From Methyloprofundus sedimenti (GTDB lineage: Bacteria > Pseudomonadota > Gammaproteobacteria > Methylococcales > Methylomonadaceae): DNA of 64,000 nucleotides. The stretch spans positions 1 through 64,000 of the forward strand of contig NZ_LPUF01000002.1 of assembly GCF_002072955.1 (NCBI RefSeq). Direction: 5' to 3'. Under the pieces are notes generated by a model. That model saw nothing but the letters and a program-made list of their open reading frames with translations. It made no database searches and was not told the DNA's origin. Made by a program: the position numbers and the translations under genes. Positions within the stretch are counted from its first letter, which is position 1. Each line of letters starts with the position of its first letter. Shown here piece after piece: positions 1-10,126 of the stretch.

Positions 1-722
1 TTTACGAAGATATTACAGTCGTCCGCGTACCTGCAAAATTCCAGTCCACGTTTTTCCAATTCCTGATCCAGTTCATCCAGAACGATATTGCTCAGCAAGG
101 GACTGAGTGAGCCCCCTTGCATTGCGCCTTCCTTGCTGGGGTTGACGATGCCATTGATCATGACGCCGCTACGCAACATGTTTCCGACTAGGCGAAGTAT
201 CCGTTTGTCGGATATTTTCTCGCCCATTCGGGCTATCAGCCTGTCGTGATGGATTCTATCAAAAAACTTGGATAGATCTATATCCACCACGTAGGGCTTG
301 CCACTGTTCACTATCTGTTGTGCCGCTTGTACCGCTTCGTGCTGGCTTCGCCCTGGGCGAAATCCATAGCTGTGCGGTGAAAAATGCGGATCAAAGACCG
401 GTTCCAGCAGTAGCTTTAATATTGTTTGTACCACTCGATCCCGTACCGTCGGTATGCCGAGTAGTCGTACACCTTTGCCTCCCGGCTTGGCTATTTCTAC
501 TCGACGGACTGGCGAGGGTTGATAAGTCCAGTTTGCGAGTTCCTCTTGCAACTGACTTAGCTCTTCGTCTAAACGAGTTTCAAAGTCTGCAATGGTTATT
601 CCGTCTATGCCGGGTTTACCTTTGTTTTTCTTTACCTGTTTAAAAGCGACGCCCAAGTATAAGGTTGAGCATAACTGGTCGAAAAGTCTGGGTTCCTCTA
701 TTAATAGGTCGTGTTCGTTCAT
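1..722 (-). CDS. ltrA: Group II intron reverse transcriptase/maturase (partial)
   Basis: The open frame starts at an ATG at 722 and runs off the left edge, giving about 240 residues. In order it shows the N-terminal RT signature (KNKGKPGIDG), the GIPTVRDRVVQ block, the YGFRPGRSQHEA block, DIDLSKFFDRIHHDRL (catalytic Asp region), QGGSLSPLLSNIVLDELD, and YADDCNIFV with the paired catalytic aspartates next to the window edge. The maturase (X) and C-terminal domains lie beyond the edge. It would act with its own intron RNA in splicing and retrohoming. Nothing visible is disrupted, so it may be functional. The call is firm; the intron class is not. Confidence 0.92.
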   Translation of the reverse strand, partial: MNEHDLLIEEPRLFDQLCSTLYLGVAFKQVKKNKGKPGIDGITIADFETRLDEELSQLQEELANWTYQPSPVRRVEIAKPGGKGVRLLGIPTVRDRVVQTILKLLLEPVFDPHFSPHSYGFRPGRSQHEAVQAAQQIVNSGKPYVVDIDLSKFFDRIHHDRLIARMGEKISDKRILRLVGNMLRSGVMINGIVNPSKEGAMQGGSLSPLLSNIVLDELDQELEKRGLEFCRYADDCNIFV

Positions 723-1381
723 TTCACTTTTTTTTCTTTCTTTTGCAATGGGCTTTCTTCAATCTCGCACAACCGATTCGTTCACTGTTTACGACGCGAA
801 TAGAGGGTTGTTCCTGTTAGGCTGATCTCAGTCCATCAGTTTATAATCAACGGCCATGGCCGCTTACGTGTTCCGCCCTTCACCTCCAACGTCCTGTTGC
901 TGATTTGATGTTTTACCCTCCTTCATGTCACCATGAATTCATCGGCACCAAACTTTACGATTACTATGGCTTCATCTGAAAACCCTCGGTTCATAACGTC
1001 TACATTACTGTAGCGCTTAGGGCTTAAGGAGTCGCAGTTACTCCGACCCAAAGCCGACGGCTCTTCACTGGGTAAGATAGTCAACTATCTCTCGATCTAC
1101 CTACCTTCAATACAACAACACGTTACGGTGAGAATATTGGACTTCGGTGGTCGCGGGCACCTTATCCCCTTGTTGCCGCCTTACGAAGGTTCACTTTCGT
1201 TTAGGTGATCGATTTGGCTAGAGCTTCCTTCAGATTCCGCATTGGCTCCCAATAACCGTGTTTCCCTGTTGGGTAGCTACCGGGAGTTTCTTTGGACACC
1301 CTTGCTTTCGCCTACTTTTTCCCTTCTCACAGGGCAAAGGCCGGATTTCCACCAGCTAGCTGACTATCATGCCAGTCACAC
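1..1381 (-). mobile_element. Group II intron, 5' part (cut by window edge)
   Basis: The minus strand carries an intron-encoded reverse transcriptase (722 to 1) preceded by about 660 nt of non-coding sequence, as expected for intron RNA domains I-IV with the ORF in domain IV. The proposed 5' splice point is at 1381, where the minus strand reads GTGTGAC, matching the GUGYG start of bacterial group II introns. The boundary is supported by a second copy of the first 190 nt at 17814-18003, whose homology ends within 1-2 nt of the same point. The 3' end (domains V/VI) lies outside the window. I did not fold the RNA, so the class (IIC or other) is not assigned. Confidence 0.8.
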
Positions 1382-1690
1382 CGCGGGGCTCTGGCTTATG
1401 CTTTCTGGGCTCGTAAATAACTGCGATTACTTGTTCATTTCCCTGAAAGCTTTGTCACCGTTAATTATTGAAACATTTGTGTTTCATTGAAAAGCCTTGT
1501 TTCATGCTGATTACGGCATATTCTTAAAGCGGCATTAACCAAGGTTTCTACATTTAAACGCAAACAGAGTCAAATAGAAAAATGATACGTCTGGCTTTAT
1601 TCTGAACCAGGCTAAAGACTTTGATGCGCTATTATTAGCCGTGCATTTTTGAAACAAAATGCTTGTTATTTGCAATCCTCTTGCATCTGC
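1382..1690. other. Intergenic gap between intron and tex
   Basis: About 310 bp. Several short GAAAC/GTTTC inverted repeats lie around 1467-1505. I see no convincing gene and no GC-rich hairpin with a T-tract that would be a clear tex terminator. The 5' flank of the intron here (minus strand, ending CCCCGC) is unrelated to the flank of the second intron fragment at 18 kb. Confidence 0.5.
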
Positions 1691-3988
1691 CTATTTCTTC
1701 AACGCCCTGGCAAAGGCATCCGCCATAGACCCTTGTGCTGGAGCAGCTGAGCCAGCTAGTTTAGGTTTCTGAATTTTTCTCGCTTGAGTGTCAGCCTTAT
1801 CGGATTTCCCGCCTTTGCTTTCTGCTGTTGCTTCTTTTTTCATCGACAAAGCAATTCGCTTGCGCGCCACATCAACTTCCATTACTTTAACCTTGACCAT
1901 ATCCCCTGTTTTCACGACCTCGCGAGGATCTTTTACAAATACATCGGCTAAATGCGAGATATGCACTAAACCATCCTGATGCACTCCGATATCAACAAAG
2001 GCACCAAAATTGGCAACATTGGTAACCACACCGTCTAAACTCATACCTTCTTTCAGGTCGGTAATTTTTTCTATGCCTGCTTTAAAAGTCACGCTTTTAA
2101 ATTCAGGGCGAGGGTCACGGCCTGGTTTTTCGAGCTCCTGCAGGATATCAGTAACGGTAGGTAAACCGAAATTTTCATTGATGTAATCCGCCGCTTTTAA
2201 ATTCCGTAGAAAAGCGCTTTTGCCCAGTAATTCATGTATTTGCGTGCCTGTTCTTTGCACTATGTCTTCAATGACAGGATAGGCCTCTGGATGTACTGAC
2301 GAGGCATCAAGCGGATTATCACCATTCATAATGCGTAAAAAACCTGCCGCCTGTTCATAGGCTTTTTCACCTAAACGCGGGACTTTTTTGAGTTGTTTGC
2401 GGTTTTTGAAAGCGCCTTGCTCATCACGAAAAGCGACAATATTATGGCTGATAGTACTGGATAAACCTGACACCTGTTTCAGCAAGGCTGCAGACGCGGT
2501 ATTAACATCAACTCCGACAGCATTTACGCAATCTTCGACGACAGCTTCAAGTCCACGCGCCAACTGGATTTGATTAACATCATGTTGATATTGTCCGACA
2601 CCAATGGATTTGGGTTCTATTTTAACCAGTTCTGCGAGCGGGTCTTGCAGACGGCGAGCAATAGAGACAGCACCACGCAGTGAAACATCAATATCCGGAA
2701 ATTCTTTTGATGCCAGTTCAGACGCTGAATAAACCGAAGCACCTGCTTCAGAAACGGTGATTTTGCTGAAGTTTAGGTTTTTGTGCTGCTTCATTAAATC
2801 GGCAACCAGTTGATCGGTTTCTCTTGAGCCTGTGCCATTACCGATACTGACCAGTTGCACCTGATGTTGTGCAATAAGTTTAGCCAGTGTAACTATCGAA
2901 GCATCCCATTGATTTCTGGGCGCGTGAGGATAAATAGTCTCGGTAGCCAGTAATTTTCCGGTCGGATCTACGACTGCGACTTTTACCCCGGTACGGATGC
3001 CCGGATCTAAACCTAATGTGGCTTTTGGACCGGCCGGTGCAGCAAGCAATAAATCTTTCAGATTATTGGCAAAAACGCGTATGGCTTCAAGCTCTGCAGT
3101 TTCTCGTAATTGTTGCTTCAAATCTAAATCAATACGGGTAAAAAGTTTAACTTTCCAGGCAAAGCGTGCTGTTTCGGCTAACCAGGCATCAGCGACTTTA
3201 CCGGTATCGGTGACTTGAATATGCCGTGCGACGATTTGTGCACAAAGTTGATGCTCTTCTTTTTCATCCTTACCAGGCAATAAAGTCAGGTTGAGTAAAT
3301 TCTCATTTCGGCCACGAAAGAGGGCTAAAGCACGATGGGAAGGAATTTTATTGATCGCTTCCTGAAAGTCAAAATAATCTTTAAATTTGGCTGCATCTGC
3401 TTCCTTATCCTTGGCAACAACTGAATGCACAATACCTTTTTGCCAGATACGCTCACGTAAGGTGCTTACTAACTCGGCATCTTCGGAGATGCGTTCCATA
3501 ATAATCTGACGCGCACCATCCAAGGCTGCAGCAACATCAGGGACAGCATTATCTGCATTGATATATGCGACTGCGATTTGCTCGGGAATGCAGTTTCTAT
3601 CATCTAAAACAGCATCGGCTAAAGGCTCGAGGCCGGCTTCACGCGCTATCTGCGCTTTAGTACGACGCTTGGGTTTATAAGGTAAATATAAATCTTCCAG
3701 ACGGGTTTTGGTGTCGGCATCTTTAATGGCTTGCTCTAAAGCAGGAGTGAGTTTCCCTTGAGAATCGATGCTGTCTAAAATTGTTTTGCGTCGTGCGTTC
3801 AGTTCGCGTAAGTAAATCAGACGTTCATCTAACAGGCGCAACTGGATGTCATCCAGCCCACCTGTGACTTCTTTACGGTAACGAGCAATAAATGGCACAG
3901 TCGCACCTTCATCTAAAAGTGTTACTGCTGCACTGACTTGTTTTTGGGAAACAGCTAATTCGCTGGCAATTTTCTGGATAACGTCCAT
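1691..3988 (-). CDS. tex: Tex family RNA-binding transcriptional accessory protein
   Basis: 765 residues, the usual Tex length. Order: N-terminal helical region, YqgF-like RNase H fold domain beginning near residue 325 ([17 protein letters not shown]), two helix-hairpin-helix motifs (around 495-560, including [15 protein letters not shown]), and a C-terminal S1 domain (about 655-725, [20 protein letters not shown]) followed by a Lys-rich tail. Tex binds nucleic acid and is linked to transcription and ribosomal RNA processing in other bacteria; its exact role is unsettled. Monocistronic here: about 360 bp separate it from rimO upstream on the same strand. Confidence 0.95.
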   Translation of the reverse strand: MDVIQKIASELAVSQKQVSAAVTLLDEGATVPFIARYRKEVTGGLDDIQLRLLDERLIYLRELNARRKTILDSIDSQGKLTPALEQAIKDADTKTRLEDLYLPYKPKRRTKAQIAREAGLEPLADAVLDDRNCIPEQIAVAYINADNAVPDVAAALDGARQIIMERISEDAELVSTLRERIWQKGIVHSVVAKDKEADAAKFKDYFDFQEAINKIPSHRALALFRGRNENLLNLTLLPGKDEKEEHQLCAQIVARHIQVTDTGKVADAWLAETARFAWKVKLFTRIDLDLKQQLRETAELEAIRVFANNLKDLLLAAPAGPKATLGLDPGIRTGVKVAVVDPTGKLLATETIYPHAPRNQWDASIVTLAKLIAQHQVQLVSIGNGTGSRETDQLVADLMKQHKNLNFSKITVSEAGASVYSASELASKEFPDIDVSLRGAVSIARRLQDPLAELVKIEPKSIGVGQYQHDVNQIQLARGLEAVVEDCVNAVGVDVNTASAALLKQVSGLSSTISHNIVAFRDEQGAFKNRKQLKKVPRLGEKAYEQAAGFLRIMNGDNPLDASSVHPEAYPVIEDIVQRTGTQIHELLGKSAFLRNLKAADYINENFGLPTVTDILQELEKPGRDPRPEFKSVTFKAGIEKITDLKEGMSLDGVVTNVANFGAFVDIGVHQDGLVHISHLADVFVKDPREVVKTGDMVKVKVMEVDVARKRIALSMKKEATAESKGGKSDKADTQARKIQKPKLAGSAAPAQGSMADAFARALKK

Positions 3989-4347
3989 TTATATGCGTTT
4001 CTCGTAATGGATTAAAAAGTCGTGCATTGTACCAATTTTTTAAAATTGGATTGTTACTAACTGGGTTATTTTACAAATGCAAAAAAGTTCACGGAGAGAG
4101 ATTTTACTTATTTTTTTAAATACTCAAAAACATATACTTAAAGGTATGCCATTAACGCAGGCTGAAGACTGCACTCATGGCATTATTCAGTCATTAATAA
4201 TCAGTAAATGTCTGATTTCTTTTTGAGTAAAGGACGTCACGTCCGATAAAGCAGATCTAATGATTCAGGCAATGTAGACTTTTGCTACGCTTGAGTATCA
4301 CGGCTATTTGCTCATTAAAAAACAAGCAAATAAGCCTCTTACATCAC
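3989..4347. other. Intergenic gap between rimO and tex
   Basis: About 360 bp containing the tex upstream region. An imperfect inverted repeat (GGCTATTTGC / GCAAATAAGCC, 4302-4337) lies just downstream of rimO and could end its transcript, but no T-tract follows on the minus strand, so a terminator is not claimed. A TACAAT hexamer near 4036 (minus strand) is a weak candidate -10 for tex. No open frame of interest was seen. Confidence 0.4.
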
Positions 4348-5661
4348 TCAATCAAGCAATCGCCCCCACATATCGTAATCATCCACTTCTTCTATTTCTA
4401 CATTGACCAGGTCACCGACTTTTAAATGTGTCGCACCATCTATAAATACCTGTCCATCAATTTCTGGTGCATCTGCTTTACTTCTGGCAACAGCGCCTTC
4501 TTCTACTACCTCATCTATAATGACCTGTTCGATTCTACCAACACGCAGCTTTAATCTTGCGGCACTTATCTCAGCCTGATGCGCCATAAACCGGGCTAAT
4601 CGCTCCTGTTTGATTTCTTCCGGGACAGCATCCGGTAATTCATTTGCTACTGCACCTTTAACCGGAGAATAAGCAAAACAACCCACACGATCTAACTGCG
4701 CCTCGCTCAGAAAATCCAGGAGTTCTTGAAATTCGGCTTCAGTTTCACCTGGAAAGCCGATGATAAAGGTACTACGCAGAATAATATCAGGACAAACTTC
4801 GCGCCATGCCTTGATCCGCGCCAGATTATTTTCTGTTGCGGCTGGGCGTTTCATTAATTTTAGAATACGCGTATTGGCATGCTGAAAAGGAATATCCAAA
4901 TAGGGCAATATTTTGCCCGCCGCCATTAAAGGCACAACTTCATCTACATGCGGGTAAGGATAAACATAATGCATACGTACCCATATACCTAATTCACCCA
5001 AGGCTTCTGCCATATCGTAGAAACGTGTCCTGACCTCTTTACCCTGCCAGTCATAAGTCTGATATTTTAAATCCAGTCCATAAGCACTCGTATCCTGAGA
5101 GACAACTAGTAACTCTTTAACCCCGGCATCAGCTAAGCGCTTGGCTTCTAACAACACTTCATTAACCGGACGACTCACTAAATCACCACGCATAGAAGGA
5201 ATTATGCAAAAGGTACATCGATGATTGCAGCCTTCTGCTATTTTTAAATAAGCGTAATGTTTGGGTGTCAGCTTTATTCCTTGCGGCGGCACTAAACTTG
5301 TATAGGGATCATGCATAGGCGGTAAATGTTTATGCACTGCAGCGACCACTTCCTCTAAAGCATGAGCACCCGTAATTTCCAGAATCTGGGGATGACGTTC
5401 TAAAATTTCATCTGCCCGCGCACCTAAACAACCGGTTACAATCACTTTTCCATTTTGAGCAATGGCTTCTCCAATACTGTCGAGTGATTCCTCTACTGCT
5501 GAGTCGATAAAACCACAGGTGTTAACAACTACCATATCTGCACCATTATAATTGGGTGCAATTTCATACCCTTCAGAACGTAACTTTGTCAAAATACGCT
5601 CGCTATCTACCAGTGCTTTTGGGCAGCCCAGGCTTATAAATCCAATTTTGGGTGTTTTCAT
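4348..5661 (-). CDS. rimO: Ribosomal protein S12 methylthiotransferase RimO
   Basis: 437 residues. The N-terminal methylthiotransferase domain has the three cluster cysteines C13 (SLGCPKA), C49 (VVNTCGF) and C78 (TGCLGA). The radical-SAM CxxxCxxC motif is C145, C149, C152 (GCNHRCTFC). A C-terminal TRAM domain ends the protein. RimO adds a methylthio group to the conserved aspartate of S12 using two iron-sulfur clusters. The start at [16 protein letters not shown] fits RimO better than MiaB. It stands alone, preceded by a gap of about 245 bp before the cupin gene. Confidence 0.95.
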   Translation of the reverse strand: MKTPKIGFISLGCPKALVDSERILTKLRSEGYEIAPNYNGADMVVVNTCGFIDSAVEESLDSIGEAIAQNGKVIVTGCLGARADEILERHPQILEITGAHALEEVVAAVHKHLPPMHDPYTSLVPPQGIKLTPKHYAYLKIAEGCNHRCTFCIIPSMRGDLVSRPVNEVLLEAKRLADAGVKELLVVSQDTSAYGLDLKYQTYDWQGKEVRTRFYDMAEALGELGIWVRMHYVYPYPHVDEVVPLMAAGKILPYLDIPFQHANTRILKLMKRPAATENNLARIKAWREVCPDIILRSTFIIGFPGETEAEFQELLDFLSEAQLDRVGCFAYSPVKGAVANELPDAVPEEIKQERLARFMAHQAEISAARLKLRVGRIEQVIIDEVVEEGAVARSKADAPEIDGQVFIDGATHLKVGDLVNVEIEEVDDYDMWGRLLD

Positions 5662-5906
5662 TTTTCTGTTTTTGATGTTCTATTTAATATTAAGAGATAT
5701 GCATAAAATCTTGAGTTAACCTAAGCAACACAAGCAACTTACCAGTACAGTGCATACGAGCGTTTCGTGCTCGAAAAAAATAACTGGACCAAGTTATTTG
5801 CTGCACATCACTAAGTAACTTGCTATAAATAACGTCTCTATTTTGCGCATTTTTTTGTGTGTCTTCTACAGTTAAAGCGGTATATTGTCCCATCTAAATA
5901 GCTAAC

Positions 5907-6221
5907 TTAGAAGTGTATAGCCAGCCAAATATTGTCTATCTCTGGCCTGGTCCACTCTACTCTATGCTTACAACCTGTCGGAATAAGTAAATAATCTCCA
6001 GCTTGTAGTTTTATTAACTGTCTTTGCTCTGCTAATTCCAGAATTGCCTCGCCTTGCACTAATAATACCCATTCATCATGTTCCTGGTCATACCATTGAT
6101 CATCAGCATTAGCATGGCCTCTGGAAACAATTCTTTCTATTTTTAAGTTTTTATGTTGCAACAAAGTCGTAAATAATTCCTCAGGCAGTTGGCCTGGAAT
6201 ATCAGCAAATATATTTTTCAC
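5907..6221 (-). CDS. Small single-domain cupin protein
   Basis: 104 residues with a GTG start. A single cupin fold is indicated by QWYDQEHDEWVLLVQGEAIL (motif 1, with His and Glu in metal-ligand positions) and GDYLLIPTGCKHRVEWT (motif 2, with His). Stand-alone cupins of this size have varied and mostly unassigned functions; the substrate cannot be told. A run of eight G (6235-6242) lies just upstream of the start, in the gap shared with the divergent START-domain gene. Confidence 0.75.
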   Translation of the reverse strand: MKNIFADIPGQLPEELFTTLLQHKNLKIERIVSRGHANADDQWYDQEHDEWVLLVQGEAILELAEQRQLIKLQAGDYLLIPTGCKHRVEWTRPEIDNIWLAIHF

Positions 6222-6320
6222 TTAAAATACTCAGAGGGGGGGGTGGAAACTAATTCTAACAAAACACACATAAACCAAATTATACTTATACAACTATTAA
6301 GCTTTAAACTATTTTGATCG

Positions 6321-6962
6321 ATGCTCAACTTAAAACTTTGCCTTTTTTTGTTATCTATTTTTTTGAGTCCATTAGCCCAGGTGAATGCTCAGGAGAATAG
6401 CCATAACTGGCAATTAGTTAAAGATGAGAATGATATAAAAGTTTATCTTCGTAACCTTAGCTATTCTGACTATAAAGAGTTCAGAGGAAAAATGATGTTA
6501 AACACAAGGATCGAAGAGTTATTATCATTTATTAACAATGCCAGTTTCTGTCCTGCATGGCGTTATAAATGTATCCAGATGCTTAATCTCAGTGATGGCT
6601 ATATATACAAGCTCAGTAGTTTGCCCTGGCCTTTAAATAATCGCTATACCGTGATGCAGTCAAAACTACAATTCGACAAAAAAAATAACATCTATACACT
6701 GCACTTAAAAAACATCCAACGCAAGCAATTACCTAAACATATTCAGGCTCAATTACCTGAGCAAGAAAACACCGTTCAAATGCGCTACTCTGATGGTTTT
6801 TGGCAATTTAAACTAAATGACAGCTCTGGTATTGATATTACTTATCAAATGCATGGCGACCCTGCCGGTGCTATTCCTTCAACTCTGGCAAACCAGGGAA
6901 TTACCAATGCGGCCTTTGTTACCCTCAGTAATTTAAAAAACCATTTTTCTGCCAGGCAATAA
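6321..6962 (+). CDS. Exported START-domain lipid-binding-like protein
   Basis: 213 residues. A clear signal peptide (about residues 1-23, hydrophobic core LCLFLLSIFLSPLAQ, cleavage after VNA) is followed by a START-like domain: NWQLVKDENDIKVYLR, then WRYKCIQMLNLSDGYIYKLSSLPWPLNNRY and a late GDPAGAIPSTLANQ segment. Bacterial START proteins of this type are exported and of unknown ligand. Divergent from the cupin gene; no operon partner downstream on the same strand. Confidence 0.8.
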   Translation: MLNLKLCLFLLSIFLSPLAQVNAQENSHNWQLVKDENDIKVYLRNLSYSDYKEFRGKMMLNTRIEELLSFINNASFCPAWRYKCIQMLNLSDGYIYKLSSLPWPLNNRYTVMQSKLQFDKKNNIYTLHLKNIQRKQLPKHIQAQLPEQENTVQMRYSDGFWQFKLNDSSGIDITYQMHGDPAGAIPSTLANQGITNAAFVTLSNLKNHFSARQ

Positions 6963-7001
6963 TCAACACACTGAAATTCAACAACTTAAGCCAATTTAAC
7001 A

Positions 7002-8156
7002 TTATTCAATAGCATACAAAGTCAGACTTTGCTCATCAATAGATAAGGAAAGCTTACCTAATAACAGCTGCTGCAATTCTTTACCTACCATACTATATCG
7101 CCAGCCACGCAGTAAGAGACTCTCTTGATCATCTTGTAATAACTGTTCCAGATCTTTACGCGTAGCCAAAATCACCGGATTTAACGAATTTTCATCGGCA
7201 CGTATACGTACAATTCCGCTTAAAATATCCAGCACTGCTTCTTGTTGCTGCGTTTTTTTATTATTTACCTTGTTTTTTAATTTCAGGCCAGGCAAGTCTT
7301 GCGCTTTAGCAATGAGTTCACATACATGCTTGCCACTGCGCCGGACAAAACCATCATTCATGCCCCGAATTTCAGACAATGCCTTTAAATTAACCGGCTG
7401 CAATTTTGCCATATCCAGAATAAGTTCATCACGTAAAATCCAGTTTTTCGGTCTATCGTCCTGTTTGGCTATTTGCTCACGCCATTCAGCCAGGACTTGT
7501 ACAATCGCTAACTGCTTACCGGTCAATTTATTTTTCCCGCGTATTTTTAACCACGCATTTTCGGGCGGTATATCATATAAGTCCTCATTCATTAGCTGCT
7601 CAAAGTCTTCCTTTAACCAATCTTCGCGACCTAATACCTCTAATTTCTGCTGCATCATCTGATAGATTTTAGCTAAATAAATAACATCATCTGCTGCATA
7701 TTGTATTTGCTCATCCGATAGAGGTCTCTGGCTCCAATCTGTGCGCGTATGGATTTTGCTGAGATTAATGTTCAAAAAACCGGAAACCAGCATGGCGTAA
7801 CCGGTATTTTCCTGAAAACCCAGTAAGGGTGCGACTAATTGCGTATCATAAACGGGAACTGGCAATTTACCACTAAGCTGATAAAAAATCTCCACATCTT
7901 GCCGACAAGAATGTAAAACTTTGATAATCGCAGGATCGTTGATTATGGTAAACAGTTCATCTAACTGCCCTTCCAGTGCTATAGGATCTATGCAAGCCAC
8001 CCACTCCAATGTGGCAATTTGTAACAGGCAAAATTTGGGATAATACGTTTTTTCGCGTAGAAACTCGGTATCAATCGCAAGCCACGACTCTTGTTTCATT
8101 TTCTCGCAAAGGTCTTGTAGCAAAGCTACCGAATCAACAAACTGAATTTCATTCAT
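7002..8156 (-). CDS. rnd: Ribonuclease D
   Basis: 384 residues from the ATG at 8156. The longer frame starts with a GTG at 8210 and adds 18 residues not typical of the family, so I use the inner start (MNEIQFVDS). It has the DEDD 3'-5' exonuclease domain (Exo I WLAIDTEFLREKTYYPKFC; Exo II within IIKVLHSCRQDVEIF; Exo III YAADDVIYLAKIY) and an HRDC domain (LTGKQLAIVQVLAEWREQIA). It processes the 3' ends of tRNA and other small RNAs. Convergent with the START-domain gene. Confidence 0.93.
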   Translation of the reverse strand: MNEIQFVDSVALLQDLCEKMKQESWLAIDTEFLREKTYYPKFCLLQIATLEWVACIDPIALEGQLDELFTIINDPAIIKVLHSCRQDVEIFYQLSGKLPVPVYDTQLVAPLLGFQENTGYAMLVSGFLNINLSKIHTRTDWSQRPLSDEQIQYAADDVIYLAKIYQMMQQKLEVLGREDWLKEDFEQLMNEDLYDIPPENAWLKIRGKNKLTGKQLAIVQVLAEWREQIAKQDDRPKNWILRDELILDMAKLQPVNLKALSEIRGMNDGFVRRSGKHVCELIAKAQDLPGLKLKNKVNNKKTQQQEAVLDILSGIVRIRADENSLNPVILATRKDLEQLLQDDQESLLLRGWRYSMVGKELQQLLLGKLSLSIDEQSLTLYAIE

Positions 8157-8246
8157 GCTATTTAATTTTTTATAGGAATAGGGTAGACAAAAAAATAAAC
8201 ACCCAGACACTGAGTAAGGCTAAGTATTTGATTTTACGGGTCTAGA

Positions 8247-8831
8247 CTAAGATTGACCGACTTTCACTTTATTCGCCGCAAGATAATGCCTGCGTGTGCC
8301 ACGCCGATAATTTTTTTCTGCCTGAAATTTCTTGCCCGAACCACTTAGGCGTTTAATATCCAGAGCTTTTTGATTTATTTCCATTTCCTTAAAGGCTTGT
8401 AATATTTCAACAGGCATCCCGGGCGGCAGACTCAAAACAGTATAATGCTCAAAAATATCTACATAACCAATTTTCTTACGCTCAACGCCCGCCTCTTCAA
8501 CCAGAATATCTTTAATAAGATTAACGTTAACTTGATGAATACGCCCCACCTCAATTCGATAACGAACCATTTCCGCATGTAATAACTCATACGCTTTTTG
8601 TTTTTCCACAGTGAACTTATTATTCACAAGCTCACTAAGCTTCGGTTGAGGATAGTTAATAAATAACAAGGCTGCGGCTAAATCAAGATAATCTAACTGC
8701 AAATGACGAGCACTCACCTCAATAAGTGCTTTATTTGCTGTTAAATCCTCCTTAGCGATCACTTTCCTTAATTGTTTTTCCAGGCTTGTCTGCTTTTCTA
8801 TTTCAGCACTGGCATTCCTGTGATTATTCAT
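8247..8831 (-). CDS. Stand-alone DbpA/CsdA-type RNA-binding protein
   Basis: 194 residues. The C-terminal half (about 88-165) matches the RNA-recognition module at the end of DEAD-box helicases DbpA/CsdA: MVRYRIEVGRIHQVN, IKDILVEEAGVERKKIGYVD and SLPPGMPVEILQAFKE. The N-terminal part (LRKVIAKEDL, LDYLDLAAALLFI) resembles the linker that follows the helicase core in those proteins. No helicase motifs (Q, Walker A, DEAD, SAT) are present, so this is the tail of a helicase as a separate gene, not a full enzyme. A basic tail (FQAEKNYRRGTRRHY) ends it. The start codon overlaps the surA stop by 8 bp, suggesting translational coupling. Function not assigned. Confidence 0.82.
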   Translation of the reverse strand: MNNHRNASAEIEKQTSLEKQLRKVIAKEDLTANKALIEVSARHLQLDYLDLAAALLFINYPQPKLSELVNNKFTVEKQKAYELLHAEMVRYRIEVGRIHQVNVNLIKDILVEEAGVERKKIGYVDIFEHYTVLSLPPGMPVEILQAFKEMEINQKALDIKRLSGSGKKFQAEKNYRRGTRRHYLAANKVKVGQS

Positions 8832-10125
8832 TTAGCGCCTCTAAGCGGATATCCACATAAGCTTCATCACGCAAGCGTCTTAACCATAATTCTGTTTCTT
8901 CTTCTATTTTTCGTTTACGAATATCATCACGTGCCTGGTTGCGCTTTTGCTGCTCCTTATTGTCTTTATTTCGGCGTTCCAAAACCTGAATCAAATGCCA
9001 GCCAAACTGAGTTTGCACTGGTTCACTTAATTCATTAATTTCCAGTTCAGTCATCGTTTTTTCAAAAGGCGGGACCAATAAACCAGGTGTAACCCAGCCT
9101 AATTCCCCTCCTTTCAATGCAGACCCGGTATCGTCAGAGTTAGCTTTTGCTAAAGCTGCAAAATCATCGCCATCTGCAATACGGCCTGCTATGTCTTGTA
9201 GGCGTTTTTGTGCTTCTTTATCATTCACTAATTCATTGGTTTTAATAAGTATATGCCGCACCCGGGTTTCAGTAATTATATGTGAATCAATACCAGTACT
9301 ATCGAACAATTTGAGAATATGAAATCCCCCGGGACTACGAATAGGTCCAGCTACATCACCTTTATTCATAGTCTTAACCACGTCAACAAAAAGCGTAGGA
9401 AGCTGATTTAAAGTTCGCCACCCCAATTCGCCACCTTGTAATGCATTAGCGCCATCTGAAACACTGACCGCCATTTGCTTAAAATCTGATCCTTTACGTA
9501 ATTGTTTAATGACTGACAGAGCTTCCGCTTCTTCGGTCTGGATTGTTGTTGCCGAGGCACCTTCCGGGACTGCAATCAATATATGACCTAATAAATATTT
9601 AACTTTTAGATCTTCAGAACTGATTTCAGTTTCCAGATAGTGATCAATCTCTTGCTCGGAAACCTTTACCCGGCTACCGATTTCATGGTTGCGCAATTGA
9701 TTAATTATAATTTCTTTACGCACACTCTCTTTGAATGTCTCATAACTCATCCCTTGCGCTATTATTTCCTGCTTAAAACTGCTTAAATCCATGCCGTTTT
9801 GCTCGGCAATTACGCTCATAGAGCTTTCCAGCATTTCATCCGTGACTTTAACGCCTGCCTTTTCTGCTAACTGGCTTTGCAAGGCTCCTATTATTAAACG
9901 TTCCAGCACTTGTTTATACAAAATATTGTCTGGTGGCAGCTGCACATTATTAGCTTTTAATTTACTATTAACAGCAGCTACCTCTTGAGCCAACTCACTT
10001 TCCAGAATGATATCATCTTCAACAACTGCGACAATGCCATCCAGATATTCAGCGGCAGATAATGGTAAACTTGCTATTACCAACAATAGTAATCCTATAA
10101 TTTGTGTCGTTATTTTTCTCATCAT
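8824..10125 (-). CDS. surA: Periplasmic chaperone / peptidyl-prolyl isomerase SurA
   Basis: 433 residues. A signal peptide (1-24, IIGLLLLVIASLPLSAAEY) is followed by the SurA N-terminal chaperone domain (DGIVAVVEDDIILESEL) and two parvulin domains, starting near residues 175 (VKYLLGHILIA) and 285 (TRVRHILIKTN), the second with GGELGWVTPGLLVPPFE. SurA escorts outer-membrane proteins to the Bam complex; LptD, encoded immediately upstream, is a classic client. The gene begins 1 bp after lptD, so the two are almost certainly co-transcribed, followed by the RNA-binding protein gene. Confidence 0.96.
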   Translation of the reverse strand: MMRKITTQIIGLLLLVIASLPLSAAEYLDGIVAVVEDDIILESELAQEVAAVNSKLKANNVQLPPDNILYKQVLERLIIGALQSQLAEKAGVKVTDEMLESSMSVIAEQNGMDLSSFKQEIIAQGMSYETFKESVRKEIIINQLRNHEIGSRVKVSEQEIDHYLETEISSEDLKVKYLLGHILIAVPEGASATTIQTEEAEALSVIKQLRKGSDFKQMAVSVSDGANALQGGELGWRTLNQLPTLFVDVVKTMNKGDVAGPIRSPGGFHILKLFDSTGIDSHIITETRVRHILIKTNELVNDKEAQKRLQDIAGRIADGDDFAALAKANSDDTGSALKGGELGWVTPGLLVPPFEKTMTELEINELSEPVQTQFGWHLIQVLERRNKDNKEQQKRNQARDDIRKRKIEEETELWLRRLRDEAYVDIRLEALNE

Positions 10126-10126
10126 T

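Noticed and set aside
320-825. Plus-strand open frames at the left edge
   Set aside because: They lie antisense to the clear group II intron reverse transcriptase and have no features of their own.
1242-1490. 82-residue plus-strand frame
   Set aside because: It lies in the intron 5' RNA region on the opposite strand; the similarity to 17.8 kb is at RNA level and the copy there has no matching frame.
4302-4337. Terminator after rimO
   Set aside because: A stem exists but has a bulge and no T-tract on the minus strand.
5690-5893. 67-residue minus-strand frame between rimO and the cupin gene
   Set aside because: No ribosome-binding site or domain; it includes a small hairpin with A-run and looks like ordinary intergenic DNA.
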